Below are positions 1 to 8,141 of a DNA stretch of 64,000 bases, piece by piece. Positions within the stretch are counted from its first letter, which is position 1. Each line of letters opens with the position of its first letter. Where the stretch lies: the NCBI RefSeq assembly GCF_001011035.1, contig NZ_CP011492.1, forward strand, positions 6,317,447-6,381,446, given 5' to 3'. Under the pieces are notes generated by a model. That model had not been told where the DNA came from. It saw only the letters and a program-made list of their open reading frames with translations, and searched no databases. The translations under genes and the position numbers were made by a program. This stretch comes from Streptomyces sp. CNQ-509 (lineage in GTDB: Bacteria; Actinomycetota; Actinomycetes; Streptomycetales; Streptomycetaceae).

Positions 1-213
1 GAGCCCGGCGAGCCGGCGGCGTCCGCCGCGCCCGCCGCGCCCGCCGGAACCGGGACGGGGACGGGCGCCGCGGACGTGCCGGTGCCGGAGCCCCTGACCG
101 GGCCCGCGCCCCTGCCGGGCGGATCCGGCGAGTCCGTGCCGGACGCCGTCGCCGAGGAGGTGTCGCAGGGCGCGCTGGAGCGTGTCACCCGCTGGATCCT
201 GGACAACCTGTAG
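1..213 (+). CDS. C-terminal end of an unidentified protein (5' partial)
   Basis: The frame starting at base 1 is open and stops with TAG at 211-213, so the gene begins before the window. The visible 70 residues are an Ala/Pro/Gly-rich linker followed by a short amphipathic stretch ending RVTRWILDNL. No domain can be named from this tail. It lies about 65 bp before two small coupled genes on the same strand and may be the first gene of that unit. If the gene upstream is a trypsin-like or other effector protein, that would fit the Trypco1-type gene at 724, but this cannot be seen here. Confidence 0.55.
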   Translation, partial: EPGEPAASAAPAAPAGTGTGTGAADVPVPEPLTGPAPLPGGSGESVPDAVAEEVSQGALERVTRWILDNL

Positions 214-277
214 GCCGCCGCTCACCCGGGCCCGAGCGGCGCGGGAACCGGCGGCCCGTCACCGGAAGGCACTCGAG

Positions 278-727
278 GTGGACAAGAGCCCGCACGCCAG
301 CGACTACGGCCGCTGGCTGATGAACGTCTCCCGACTCAACGGCGTCCCCCTGCCCCTGCCCGCCGTCCTCGACGACGGCACGCCGGACTCGATCAGGATC
401 GAGCCCGGCGACGCCTACATACACCGCGAGACCGGGGTGATCCTGGCGTTCGTCCTCACCGACGACCAGGGCGCCCGCCACATGTTCGCGCTGGACCACG
501 CCGACCGGAGCTTCGAGCCGCTACGGGACGCGATCCACGCCTTCCTCGACTCGCGGTTCCTGCGGAACCTCCGGAACGCCACCCCTCTCGGCAGGCTGGT
601 CAACATCGCCGGAGCCGCCGTGCGGCACTACTGGCGGTGGGAGAAGGAACCGGCCGGGACCGGCTACTACCTCTACCCGCAGGGAAAGCTCCTGTTCCGC
701 GGCACCTACAAGCTGGAAGAGGGGTGA
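278..727 (+). CDS. hypothetical protein coupled to a Trypco1-like gene
   Basis: A protein of 149 residues that I do not recognise. I chose the GTG at 278 because GGAAGG lies 8 bp upstream; an open frame extends back to 182 but reads as non-protein-like Arg/Ala sequence. The protein is soluble, with no signal peptide or membrane segment, mixed alpha/beta in character, and has a Trp/Tyr-rich C-terminus (HYWRWEKEP, GTGYYLYPQG). Its TGA overlaps the GTG of the next gene (GTGA), so the two are probably translated together and may work as a pair. Confidence 0.6.
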   Translation: MDKSPHASDYGRWLMNVSRLNGVPLPLPAVLDDGTPDSIRIEPGDAYIHRETGVILAFVLTDDQGARHMFALDHADRSFEPLRDAIHAFLDSRFLRNLRNATPLGRLVNIAGAAVRHYWRWEKEPAGTGYYLYPQGKLLFRGTYKLEEG

Positions 728-1080
728 ACAGGCCCGTGCACCCCCAGCAGGAAGCGCTGCCCACCGTCATCGACGGCCGGGACGTCTACATCGCCGTCCA
801 CCGGCTCCCCGGCTCCGAACCCACCTCGTCGAACCTGCGCAGGGTCGCGGGACGGAAGGCGACCGAGGCGCTGGACCATGTCCAGAACACGATCCACGTC
901 GTCGCCGAGCGGTTCAGCCGCACCGTCGGCGAACTGGCGGCGCAGACCACCGCGCCCGAGTCGGTCTCGATCGAGTTCGGCATCACGATCGCCAGCGAGG
1001 GCAACGTCGTCCTCTTCAGCGGGTCGGCCGAGGCGTCGGTCGCGGTCACCCTCACGTATCCGGTCCCGTACGGGCGCTGA
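724..1080 (+). CDS. Trypco1-like (CU044_2847-type) protein
   Basis: A protein of 118 residues starting at the GTG that overlaps the previous stop. The N-terminus is a short beta-rich segment (DGRDVYIAVHRL). A helix follows (GRKATEALDHVQNTIHVVAE), and the end has the pattern SVSIEFGITIASEGNVVLF then SGSAEASVAVTLTYP. The motif EFGI-x-IASEGNVV followed by a final beta strand is the signature I associate with trypsin-co-occurring domain 1, found beside trypsin-like proteases and NTPases in actinobacterial conflict-type gene clusters. Its biochemical role is not established. The truncated gene at 1-213 could be the effector partner. The family call is by pattern only. Confidence 0.6.
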   Translation: MNRPVHPQQEALPTVIDGRDVYIAVHRLPGSEPTSSNLRRVAGRKATEALDHVQNTIHVVAERFSRTVGELAAQTTAPESVSIEFGITIASEGNVVLFSGSAEASVAVTLTYPVPYGR

Positions 1081-1143
1081 CGCGGCGGACAGTGCGTCAG
1101 GGGCCTCGCTCACGGCGACGGGTGCGCGGCGGTCCCGTCGCCG

Positions 1144-1806
1144 TCACCGGGCGGGCCCGAGGGCTACGGCCAGGGCGTCCTCCAGGGTCCGGGTGACGGG
1201 GACACCCTCCGCGCGGAGGGCGGTGCCGGAGTGCAGCCCGCTGGCGTAGAGCACGCAGCGGGTGCCGACGGCCGCCGCCGCGCGGGCGTCGTCGACGCTG
1301 TCGCCGACGAGCAGGACGGCGCCGGGCGGACGGTCCAGGGCGCGCAGGTGGGCCGCGAGGTGGTCGCGCTTGTGGCCCGCGTCCGCGCCCCGCTGGCCGT
1401 CGACGCGCACCAGGTGCGGGCCCAGCGCGAAGCGCTCGATCAACTCCGCGAGCACGTCGTGCGGATGCATGGACAGGACGGACTGCGTCAGCCCCGCCCG
1501 CGCCGCCGTGCGCAGTGCGGCGAGGGCGTCGGGGGCGAGGCCGATGCCGGGCCTGCGGCACAGGTAGGCGTCGTGGAAGGCGGCGTGCAGCGCGGCGCGG
1601 AGCGGCGCCGGGACGGTGCGGCCCAGCAGCCGGTCGTAGAAGGCGTCGATGGGCTGGGTGTGCAGCGCCCGGTAGCGCTCGGGCGTGACGGGCGGCAGCC
1701 CCTGGCGCGCGAACGCCTCGATGGTGGAGGCGATCAGGGCGTCCGCGTCGTCGAAGAGCGTGCCGTTCCAGTCCCACACGACGTGGGTGATCCCACCGGG
1801 CGTCAT
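1144..1806 (-). CDS. HAD-family hydrolase
   Basis: A protein of 220 residues, probably a haloacid-dehalogenase-superfamily phosphatase. Motif I is at the N-terminus (VVWDWNGTLFDD; nucleophile Asp in DWNGT). Motif II is near LTQSVLSMH, the motif III lysine near AGHKRDHL, and motif IV reads LLVGDSVDDARAA. The helical cap lies between motifs I and II, as in phosphoglycolate-phosphatase-like members. The ATG at 1806 overlaps the TGA of the upstream gene (ATGA), so it is translationally coupled to the adenosylhomocysteinase-like gene. A nucleoside- or sugar-phosphate substrate is an inference from that pairing only. Confidence 0.85.
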   Translation of the reverse strand: MTPGGITHVVWDWNGTLFDDADALIASTIEAFARQGLPPVTPERYRALHTQPIDAFYDRLLGRTVPAPLRAALHAAFHDAYLCRRPGIGLAPDALAALRTAARAGLTQSVLSMHPHDVLAELIERFALGPHLVRVDGQRGADAGHKRDHLAAHLRALDRPPGAVLLVGDSVDDARAAAAVGTRCVLYASGLHSGTALRAEGVPVTRTLEDALAVALGPAR

Positions 1807-2210
1807 GTGCCGGTCCGCCAGGAGGCGAGGTAGTCCCGCTGGTGCGGGCCGAGTTCGTCCAGCGTGATCCCGTACGCGTCGAGCTGGCGGTAGTACGTGT
1901 CCCGGTCGCAGCCGTGCACCGCGAAGACCTCGGCGCCGAGGTCGCGCTGGATGGCCGCGGCCACGTCGTCCTTCGTCGACAGCGGATTGGAGGCGCACAG
2001 CGCCACCTGCGCGCCCCCGGCGACCAGTGCGCGGCACAGGTTGGCGGTCTCGGTGGTCACGTGGAGACAGGCGGCGATCCGCGCACCGGTCAGCGGCTTC
2101 TCCTCCGCCCACCGCGCGGTCAGCGCGCGCAGCACCGGCATCCGGCTGTAGGCGAAGTCGATCTTCCGGGCGCCCTCCTCGGCGAGCGCGGGGTCGCGCA
2201 GCAGCGGCAT
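1803..2210 (-). CDS. stand-alone N-terminal adenosylhomocysteinase-like protein
   Basis: A protein of 135 residues that starts like S-adenosylhomocysteine hydrolase: KIDFAYSRMPVLRAL, then RIAACLHVTTETANL and LCASNPLSTKDDVAAA, then DRDTYYRQL. These are the substrate-side motifs of AHCY, an enzyme of about 430-490 residues. The NAD-binding domain, the DDG motif and the catalytic Lys/Asp/His region are all absent. The start is the ATG at 2210 with AAGGAGCC upstream. The gene ends cleanly and its stop overlaps the next start, and its last 15 residues do not match AHCY. It therefore looks like a stable domain-sized gene rather than fresh debris. It cannot perform the NAD-dependent AHCY reaction; binding of a nucleoside or a scaffold role is possible. 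Confidence 0.8.
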   Translation of the reverse strand: MPLLRDPALAEEGARKIDFAYSRMPVLRALTARWAEEKPLTGARIAACLHVTTETANLCRALVAGGAQVALCASNPLSTKDDVAAAIQRDLGAEVFAVHGCDRDTYYRQLDAYGITLDELGPHQRDYLASWRTGT

Positions 2211-2380
2211 GGGGCTCCTTCCCTGGACGTACGGGCGGGGGGTGAACGGCACCGAGTCCACCCGCTCCCACCGCCCCCGGCCAGGGCGAAAACCCGGCAC
2301 TTGCCCGTCATCCGGCACCCGTACGGCGGTCCGCGGGCGCCCACCGGGCCGGTCGCCTGTCTCTGGTTACGCTTCGGTGC

Positions 2381-3739
2381 ATGCCTCCTTCCTCCGCCCT
2401 GGCGCGCCGGCGCCGCAGCCGCGGCCACACGCAGGAGTCGCTCGCGCAGCGCCTCGGGGTGGACGTCTCCAGCGTCGCCCGCTGGGAGCGCGGGATCTCC
2501 ACGCCCTCGCCCGGGGTCCGCCGGGCACTCGCGGGCGAACTCGCCGTCACCCTCGACGACCTGGCCGCCCTGCTCGGTCCGGCGTCCGCCGCCGGGCCCG
2601 CCGCCGGGCACGGCGTTGCCGGGGAGCTCCCGGTGCTGATCAAGGACATCTGGGACGCGGCGGAGCGCGACGACCTCGCCGTACGGCTCGGCGCGGGCGC
2701 GCCCCCGGCGGGCGCGGCGCCGGAGCCCGGGGGAGGGGAGGGCGGGCACGGCCACGCCGTACGGGTCGTACACCAGTGGCTGATCACCCCGCCGCCGCCC
2801 GCCCGCGCCCACCGCGCGCACGGACGGCCCCGCCGCCTCGGCGCGACGGATCTGGACGGCGTACGCGGACGGCTGCGCTATCTGCACCGGACCGACGACA
2901 CGGTCGCGGGCGGCGACCTGTACCCGGCCGTCCGCGACGAACTCGCCCGTACGGCCGCCCTGTTGCGTACCACGTCGTACAGCGCGGCGGTCGGCCGCGG
3001 CCTGCTGCGGCTCCTCGCCGAGCTGTGCGGGCTCGCGGGCTGGTCGGCCGCGGACGCGGGGGACGAGGGGGCGGGCGTGCGCCATCACATCCACGGCATC
3101 AAGGCCGCACACGCGGCGGACGCGCCCGTGCTGGCCGCGCAGTTGGTCTCCAGCCTCGGCTACCACCTGGCCGAGCACGGCCACGGCCGGGACGCCGTCA
3201 CGGTCAGCCGCTCCGCACTCGCCCGCCTGGACGCCGTGGGCCACGGCGCTCCGGAGGCGGCGGAAGCGACGCCGGCCGTCCGCGCGCTTCTCCACGCCCG
3301 CACCGCCTGGGCCCACGCCGCGGCGGGCGAGCCCGACCACGCGGACGAGGCGCTCCGCCGCGCCGAGGACGCCTACGGCGCACGCCGCACGGGCACCGAC
3401 CAGGACCCGGCGTGGGCATACTGGCTCACCCCGGACGAGATGCAGATCATCGCCGGCCGCCTCGACATCGCCCTGGGCCGGCCGCGGCGCGGCGGCGACC
3501 GCATCGGGGCCGCCCTCGCCGGCTGCGATCCGCGGCGCGTACGCGAGACCGTGCTCTACACCGCATGGCTCGCCCACAGCCACCTGCGCCGGCACGAACA
3601 CGGCGCGGCGACGGAACTGGCCCGCCACGCACGCCGCCTCAACGGCACGATCCGCTCGGTCTACGCCGACCGGGCCCTCGACCACCTCACCCTCCGGCTC
3701 ACCGCCCGCCGGCCCTCCGTGGCCGCCGCGCCCTTCTGA
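2381..3739 (+). CDS. XRE-family regulator with helical C-terminal region
   Basis: A protein of 452 residues. The N-terminal helix-turn-helix covers about residues 8-65 (ARRRRSRGHTQESLAQRLGV, then SSVARWERGISTPSP). The rest is Ala/Leu/Arg-rich helices resembling degenerate TPR repeats (for example ARTAWAHAAAGEPDHADEAL), the usual architecture of large Streptomyces XRE regulators. It is transcribed divergently from the AHCY-like/HAD pair across a 170-bp gap, so it probably controls that pair and itself. The ATG at 2381 has only a weak upstream purine run. The ligand is unknown. Confidence 0.85.
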   Translation: MPPSSALARRRRSRGHTQESLAQRLGVDVSSVARWERGISTPSPGVRRALAGELAVTLDDLAALLGPASAAGPAAGHGVAGELPVLIKDIWDAAERDDLAVRLGAGAPPAGAAPEPGGGEGGHGHAVRVVHQWLITPPPPARAHRAHGRPRRLGATDLDGVRGRLRYLHRTDDTVAGGDLYPAVRDELARTAALLRTTSYSAAVGRGLLRLLAELCGLAGWSAADAGDEGAGVRHHIHGIKAAHAADAPVLAAQLVSSLGYHLAEHGHGRDAVTVSRSALARLDAVGHGAPEAAEATPAVRALLHARTAWAHAAAGEPDHADEALRRAEDAYGARRTGTDQDPAWAYWLTPDEMQIIAGRLDIALGRPRRGGDRIGAALAGCDPRRVRETVLYTAWLAHSHLRRHEHGAATELARHARRLNGTIRSVYADRALDHLTLRLTARRPSVAAAPF

Positions 3740-3754
3740 GGTCAGCGGCGGCCG

Positions 3755-4107
3755 TCAGGTGCCGGTGAGGGTGCGGCGCATCGCCGGGCGGTCCTTCTTG
3801 CGGCGGGCTGCTTCCGTGAAGCCGGCTGCCCCAGGCCGACGCGATGCCGGTCATCGCGTTGTCCGCGCCCGCGGTCCGGCCCGGCGCGGGGGCGACGGGG
3901 AAGGCTTCGACCGTGTGCCGGCCGTGTTCTGCGGCGAAGTCGCAGGCGGCGCTGATCATCTTCGTCTGGAGCCCGCGGCGGCGGTGGCCACGGATGACGA
4001 AGAGGCAGGTGATCACCCAGACCGGCGTGTCATCGAGGGCCCTGGTGACCGGTGAACGCTGCAGGCGCGGGTACTCCGCGCGGTCGCCGATGCCGACCCA
4101 CCCCACC
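3755..4107 (-). pseudogene. 3' half of a GNAT acetyltransferase gene, frameshifted
   Basis: Reading leftwards, the segment begins VGWVGIGDRAEYPRLQ and contains the acetyl-CoA-binding core CLFVIRGHRRRGLQ and the strand VEAFPVAP, so it is the C-terminal half of a GNAT N-acetyltransferase. A run of four C at 3829-3832 shifts the frame. Dropping one base would give the normal family ending AGFTEAARRKKDRP and a stop at 3755-3757. The 5' end is fused in frame to a carbohydrate-binding fragment. The extra base could be a sequencing error, but the loss of the 5' half is not. It converges on the XRE gene with a 15-bp gap. Confidence 0.75.
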
Positions 4108-4433
4108 GCCGCGGGGGCGCGGACGTCGCGGTACGTGACGGAGCTGTGCTCCCCGCCGCCGAGACCGGCGACGAGCCGCGCGCCGGAGCAGGCGTCGCAC
4201 CCTGCCTCGCGGGCCCCGCCCTGGAGCCGGTTGTCCCGTGCCTCGGCCTCCAGCGGCAGCCCGGTGCGGGTGGCCGCCGGACGGCCGTGGGCCACCTGGA
4301 TCTCGTCGACGCGCAGCCGGCCGAAGAACTCCGGGGCCTGCGGGCCGCCCCAGAGGCTGCGTACCTCCAGCTTGAGGTACCGGGTCCGCTGGTCGCCGAT
4401 GTCGACGACCTGCACCCCGCGGGCGCTGGGCAT
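4108..4433 (-). pseudogene. 5' part of a discoidin/CBM35 glycosidase remnant
   Basis: The minus strand reads TRYLKLEVRSLWGG and FFGRLRVDEIQVAHG, like the end of an F5/8-type (discoidin) domain. The first half of a CBM35 module follows: LEAEARDNRLQGGARE, GCDACSGARLVAGLGG and HSSVTYRDVRAPAA. The CBM stops there and the frame runs into the GNAT fragment. The missing second half of the same module is found on the plus strand at 5046. The fragment is far smaller than any complete enzyme of this kind and has lost its catalytic part. Confidence 0.75.
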
Positions 4434-4551
4434 CGCCCCGGCGCGTACTCTCCTGTCAGGGGGTCGCGGAGGAACGTAAAGGCACGTTCATCGGATGTCA
4501 ATGGGCCGCGTCGTCCTCAAGTACGGGACAAACAGCGGAACTTGGGACGGA

Positions 4552-5040
4552 TTAATCGGAGGTCTGGCTCACCTCACCTCCCGGTGCGACGCGGGGGCGG
4601 GGGGCGACCGGGGTGCCGCCGGGGTCCACCGGGTGCGGCGCGGCGGCGGGGCGTTCCTCCTCACCTACGCCGAGCGGACGGGCTTCCGCGTCGACCCGGG
4701 CGCGCAGCAGGCCGGTGCAGGGGGAATCGGGAGAGAGATCGTCCAGCAGGGCATTCGCGCGGTGGCGCAGATCGGCCAGGAGCCGGTTGCACGGGCGCAG
4801 CACGTCCGGGGACCGGAGGAGTTCCGTCAGCTCGCGGTGGTCGGGTTCCGAGGCGGCGGCCCGGCTGAACAGCAGCCGGGCCCGCTCCCTCACCGCCCGG
4901 TCCGGCCGGTGGAGCAACTGCGCGAGGCGGTACGTGGCGGTCCCGTTCCGCAGGTCCGCGCCGGTGCCGTCGCGCAGGTCGTCGTGGTCACCCGCGCGGA
5001 GCAGCAGCCGCCACCCGGGCTGGTCTGCTGTCTGGGGGGC
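4552..5040 (-). pseudogene. 3' fragment of an unidentified helical protein
   Basis: The minus strand has strongly biased codons (GC-rich third positions) and protein-like sequence: LLRAGDHDDLRDGTGADL, ATYRLAQLLHRPDRAVRE, RARLLFSRAAASEPDHRE, DVLRPCNRLLADLRHRAN. It ends with TAA at 4552-4554 after a Pro/Gly-rich tail. No start with a ribosome site is visible. The frame enters from the right exactly where the CBM35 fragment of the opposite strand begins, so the 5' end appears to be cut off. I do not recognise the family. The right boundary is approximate. Confidence 0.45.
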
Positions 5041-5045
5041 GAGCC

Positions 5046-6026
5046 AACGGCGACTACCGCCTCCAGCTCGACCACACCGCGGGCGGTGACTCGTCGCTGT
5101 CGGTGAGCGTCAACGGTGCGGCGCCGGTCGGCGTGTCCGTCGCCGGCAGCAACGCGGAGGTGCCGGAGAGCACGGCGGTCTCCGTGCCGCTGAAGGCCGG
5201 GGCGAACACGGTGAAGGTCTTCAGCACCGACCGCAGGGGCCCGGGCCTGGACCGGATCTCGGTCGGCCCGCTGCCCCCGGCCTCGTACCGGCCGAGGACG
5301 ACGCTCACCGTCCGCCCGCACGGCCTGCAGTGGGCGGGACCGGGCCGGCGCACGGCCGACGTCACGGAGCGGCTCCGGCTGGACCACGACGAGCAGCTCA
5401 CCGGCGTCCGCCTCGCGCCGCGGCTGCCGGCCGGCTGGACGGCGGAGGGCGGGCCGGTCACGGCCTCGTCGCTGCGGCTGGGCGAGACGCTGGAGGCGAG
5501 CTGGACGGTCACGTCGCCGCCCGGGCAGGACATCGGCTCGGCGGACATCCCGGTGGCGGCGGACTTCGACGTGCTCGGGCGCGGCATGAGCGTGTCGGAC
5601 GAGGTGTCGCTGCGGACGCTGCCCGCGGACCGGGAGTGGATGCGGGAGGCGGAGGACTCGGCGAACGACCTCGGCACGACGGGGATCACCGGGTGCGGCC
5701 CCTGCTCGGGCGACGAGAAGGTCCGCAACATCGGCGGCGGCCCGGGGGCGTCGGTGGTCTTCCCGGACGTGCGGGTGGACGAGGGTGGTGAGCGGACGCT
5801 GTACATCGACTACACGGTGAACGGCACGCGCACGTTCCAGGTGAGCGTCAACGGCGGCCCCCCGGCGGAGGCGACGGTGACGGACATCGGCAACAACACC
5901 CCCCGCACGACGTCACTCCCGATCACCCTCCAACCGGGCACCAACACGATCACCATCGGCAACGCCGCGGGCTCAGCCCCGGACCTCGACCGCCTCTCCC
6001 TGGGCCCTCGGGGAGGCACGCCGTAG
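5046..6026 (+). pseudogene. 3' part of a CBM35 / NEW3 / CBM35 glycosidase remnant
   Basis: The plus strand begins in the middle of a CBM35 module (NGDYRLQLDHTAGG, then SVSVNGAAPVGVSV). It continues with a NEW3-like immunoglobulin fold (TTLTVRPHGLQWAG ... LRLGETLEASWTVTSPPG) and a second CBM35 (REAEDSANDLG, TGCGPCSGDEKVRNIGGG, NTITIGNAAGSAPDLDRLSLG), stopping at 6024-6026. This module order is common at the C-termini of secreted actinobacterial alpha-galactosidases and related glycosidases. There is no catalytic domain, signal peptide or credible start. The GTG at 5103 could initiate a partial product, but I consider it a remnant separated from its 5' half at 4108-4433. Confidence 0.75.
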
Positions 6027-6060
6027 GCCCCTGGGCCGGGAGCGCCACGACGCGTGGCCG

Positions 6061-6094
6061 CGTGGGGGTACGGACTCCGGTCCGTAACCCCACG
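6061..6094. terminator. hairpin after the glycosidase remnant
   Basis: CGTGGGG / CCCCACG flank TACGGAC / GTCCGTA around a 4-base loop, giving a 14-bp stem with a single mismatch, 35 bp after the stop at 6026. There is no T-tract, as is usual for Streptomyces terminators. Confidence 0.6.
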
Positions 6095-6209
6095 CAGGCG
6101 GGTTCAGCTGCGACTTCGCGACGCGTGTCGAGGCCCGCCGGGTGGGGTGGGGGCACCCGGATGGGTGTCTCGGGAGGCTGGGGTGGGGGCGGGCGCGCAG
6201 CATGGGGGT

Positions 6210-6569
6210 ATGGATGCCGAGCGGATGTCCGGGATCGATCCCGCCTCCACCCCCAGCGGGGAAGGGTGTGCCGGGTGTGTGGCCGGGGAGGGACCCGGGT
6301 GGTGGTTTCACCTGCGGCGGTGTGCCGCCTGTGGGCGTATCGGGTGCTGTGACTCCTCGCCCTCGCAGCACGCCAGCCGGCATGCGCGGGAGAGCGGGCA
6401 TCCGGTGCTGACCAGTTTCGAACCCGGCGAGGACTGGTTCTGGAACGCCGACACGGGGCAGTTCGTCGACGGCCCGGCGATGAGCCCGCCGCACGCGCAC
6501 CCCGACGGGCAGCCGGTGCCGGGGCCCGCGGGGAAGGTCCCGCAGGACTGGCAGCAGCACCTCCACTGA
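6210..6569 (+). CDS. UBP-type zinc-finger protein
   Basis: A protein of 119 residues. The Cys/His pattern is EGCAGC, then HLRRCAACGRIGCCDSSP, then SQHASRHARESGHP. This is the bacterial stand-alone form of the UBP zinc finger, and it is followed by EDWFWNADTGQFVDG. The family is widespread in actinobacteria with no established function. I chose the ATG at 6210; an ATG at 6225 is also possible, and the ribosome site is weak for both. DUF5996 starts 18 bp after it, so the two are probably co-transcribed. Confidence 0.75.
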   Translation: MDAERMSGIDPASTPSGEGCAGCVAGEGPGWWFHLRRCAACGRIGCCDSSPSQHASRHARESGHPVLTSFEPGEDWFWNADTGQFVDGPAMSPPHAHPDGQPVPGPAGKVPQDWQQHLH

Positions 6570-6587
6570 CGCGTCCTGGAGCTGTCG

Positions 6588-7520
6588 ATGACGAATGTGC
6601 TTCCCACCGCCGACCCGTGGCCGGCGCTGCGCGTCGCGGACTGGGCGGACACCCGCGAGACCCTGCACATGTGGACCCAGATCGTCGGGAAGGTCCGGCT
6701 GGCGCTGGCGCCGATGGTCAACCACTGGTGGCAGGTCGCGTTCTACGTCTCCGCCCGCGGGCTGACGACGTCCGCGATCCCCGGCCGCCGCACGTTCGAC
6801 ATGGAGTTCGACTTCATCGACCACCAGTTGCGGCTGCGCACCACGGCCGGCGCCGTGGAGACCGTCGCGCTGGAGGCGAAGCCGGTCGCCGACTTCTACC
6901 GGGAGACGATGGCCGCCCTGGAGCGGGCCGGGGTCGACGTCTCCATCCTCGCCCGCCCCGTCGAGGTGGAGGTGGCGATCCCGTTCGCCGAGGACCGCAC
7001 CCACGCCGCGTACGACCCCGCCCACGCGCACGCCTTCTGGGGGCAGTTGGTGCAGGCGTCGCGGGTGCTGAACGAGTTCCGCTCAGGCTTCATCGGCAAG
7101 GTCAGCCCCGTGCACTTCTTCTGGGGCGGCATGGACATGGCCGTCACGCGGTTCTCCGGACGCACCGCGCCCGTCCACGCGGGCACCACCCCCAACTGCC
7201 CGGACTGGGTGATGACCGAGGGCTACTCGCACGAGCTGAGCAGCGCCGGCTTCTGGCCCGGCGGCGACGGCGAGGGCATGTTCTACGCGTACGCCTACCC
7301 GGAGCCGCCGGGCTTCAGCGACCATCCGGTCCCGGCCGGGGCCTACTCGCCGGAGTGGAAGCAGTTCCTCCTGCCGTACGAGACCGTACGCACCGCCGCC
7401 GACCCCGACGCCCTGCTGCTGGGCTTCCTGCAGTCCACGTACGAGGCGGCCGCCCTCCACGGCGACTGGGACCGCGCCGCCCTGGAGGACGACCCTGCCC
7501 GCCGGGCGGGACCGCGCTGA
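6588..7520 (+). CDS. DUF5996 family protein
   Basis: A cytoplasmic protein of 310 residues matching the DUF5996 pattern. It has a Trp-rich N-terminus (DTRETLHMWTQIVGKVR, VNHWWQVAFYVSARGLTT), FDMEFDFIDHQLRL, SPVHFFWGGMDMAVTRFSGR, and YSHELSSAGFWPGG followed by FYAYAYPEP. The function of the family is unknown. It follows the zinc-finger gene after 18 bp and precedes a VOC gene by 13 bp, so the three probably form one operon. Confidence 0.8.
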   Translation: MTNVLPTADPWPALRVADWADTRETLHMWTQIVGKVRLALAPMVNHWWQVAFYVSARGLTTSAIPGRRTFDMEFDFIDHQLRLRTTAGAVETVALEAKPVADFYRETMAALERAGVDVSILARPVEVEVAIPFAEDRTHAAYDPAHAHAFWGQLVQASRVLNEFRSGFIGKVSPVHFFWGGMDMAVTRFSGRTAPVHAGTTPNCPDWVMTEGYSHELSSAGFWPGGDGEGMFYAYAYPEPPGFSDHPVPAGAYSPEWKQFLLPYETVRTAADPDALLLGFLQSTYEAAALHGDWDRAALEDDPARRAGPR

Positions 7521-7533
7521 CAGGAGGAGAGCC

Positions 7534-8013
7534 GTGACCGACCGGAAGCCGGCCATCGACCTGGAGAACCTGCCCGCTCCCGAGACCGGGATGGCCGTGA
7601 CGCTCTTCCTCACCGTCCGGCGCGTCGCCCGCTCCCGGGCCTTCTACAGCGAGGTCCTGGGCGGGCAGGTGGTCCTGGAGGAGAACCCCTGCATCGTCAA
7701 GCTCGCCAACTCCTGGGTGATCATGAACCCGGGCGGCGGTCCGACCCCCGACAAGCCGGACATCACCGTGGTGGACTACGAGCCCGGCGACACCGTCTCC
7801 AGCTTCATGAACCTCCGCGTCGCCGACATCGACGCGGTCTACCGGGACTGGAGCGCCAAGGGCGCCACCTTCCTCACCCCGCCCCTCGACCGCGGGCCGG
7901 AGAAGCGCTGCTACCTGCGCGACCCCGACGGCTATCTGATCGAGGTGGGCCAGGCCACCGGCATGCTCGAAGGCGTCTTCGCGAAGAAGCGCCCCGAGGA
8001 CCTGCCCGGCTGA
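7534..8013 (+). CDS. VOC superfamily (glyoxalase/bleomycin-resistance-like) protein
   Basis: A protein of 159 residues with one beta-alpha-beta-beta-beta repeat pair typical of VOC metalloenzymes: VTLFLTVRRVARSRAFYSEV, MNLRVADIDAVYRDW, and CYLRDPDGYLIEVGQ, where the last Glu is the usual metal ligand. The GTG at 7534 has an excellent ribosome site (AGGAGGAG) 13 bp after the DUF5996 stop. VOC proteins may be isomerases, dioxygenases or binding proteins; nothing here identifies the substrate. Confidence 0.85.
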   Translation: MTDRKPAIDLENLPAPETGMAVTLFLTVRRVARSRAFYSEVLGGQVVLEENPCIVKLANSWVIMNPGGGPTPDKPDITVVDYEPGDTVSSFMNLRVADIDAVYRDWSAKGATFLTPPLDRGPEKRCYLRDPDGYLIEVGQATGMLEGVFAKKRPEDLPG

Positions 8014-8141
8014 ACGACCCCGCGGCGGGATCCGGGCCGACCCGCCGGTGCGGCACGCCGCTGCCGCCGATCGGGTGAACGCCGTGTCCGCCGTCGGAGT
8101 GGCGGGAGCACCGGTGACCCGTCCGGCCCAAACATGGGGCC

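Noticed and set aside
1803..2210. Reading the AHCY-like gene as a recently truncated pseudogene
   Set aside because: It has a good ribosome site and in-frame start, and its stop overlaps the next start in an ATGA. A fresh truncation would rarely give this.
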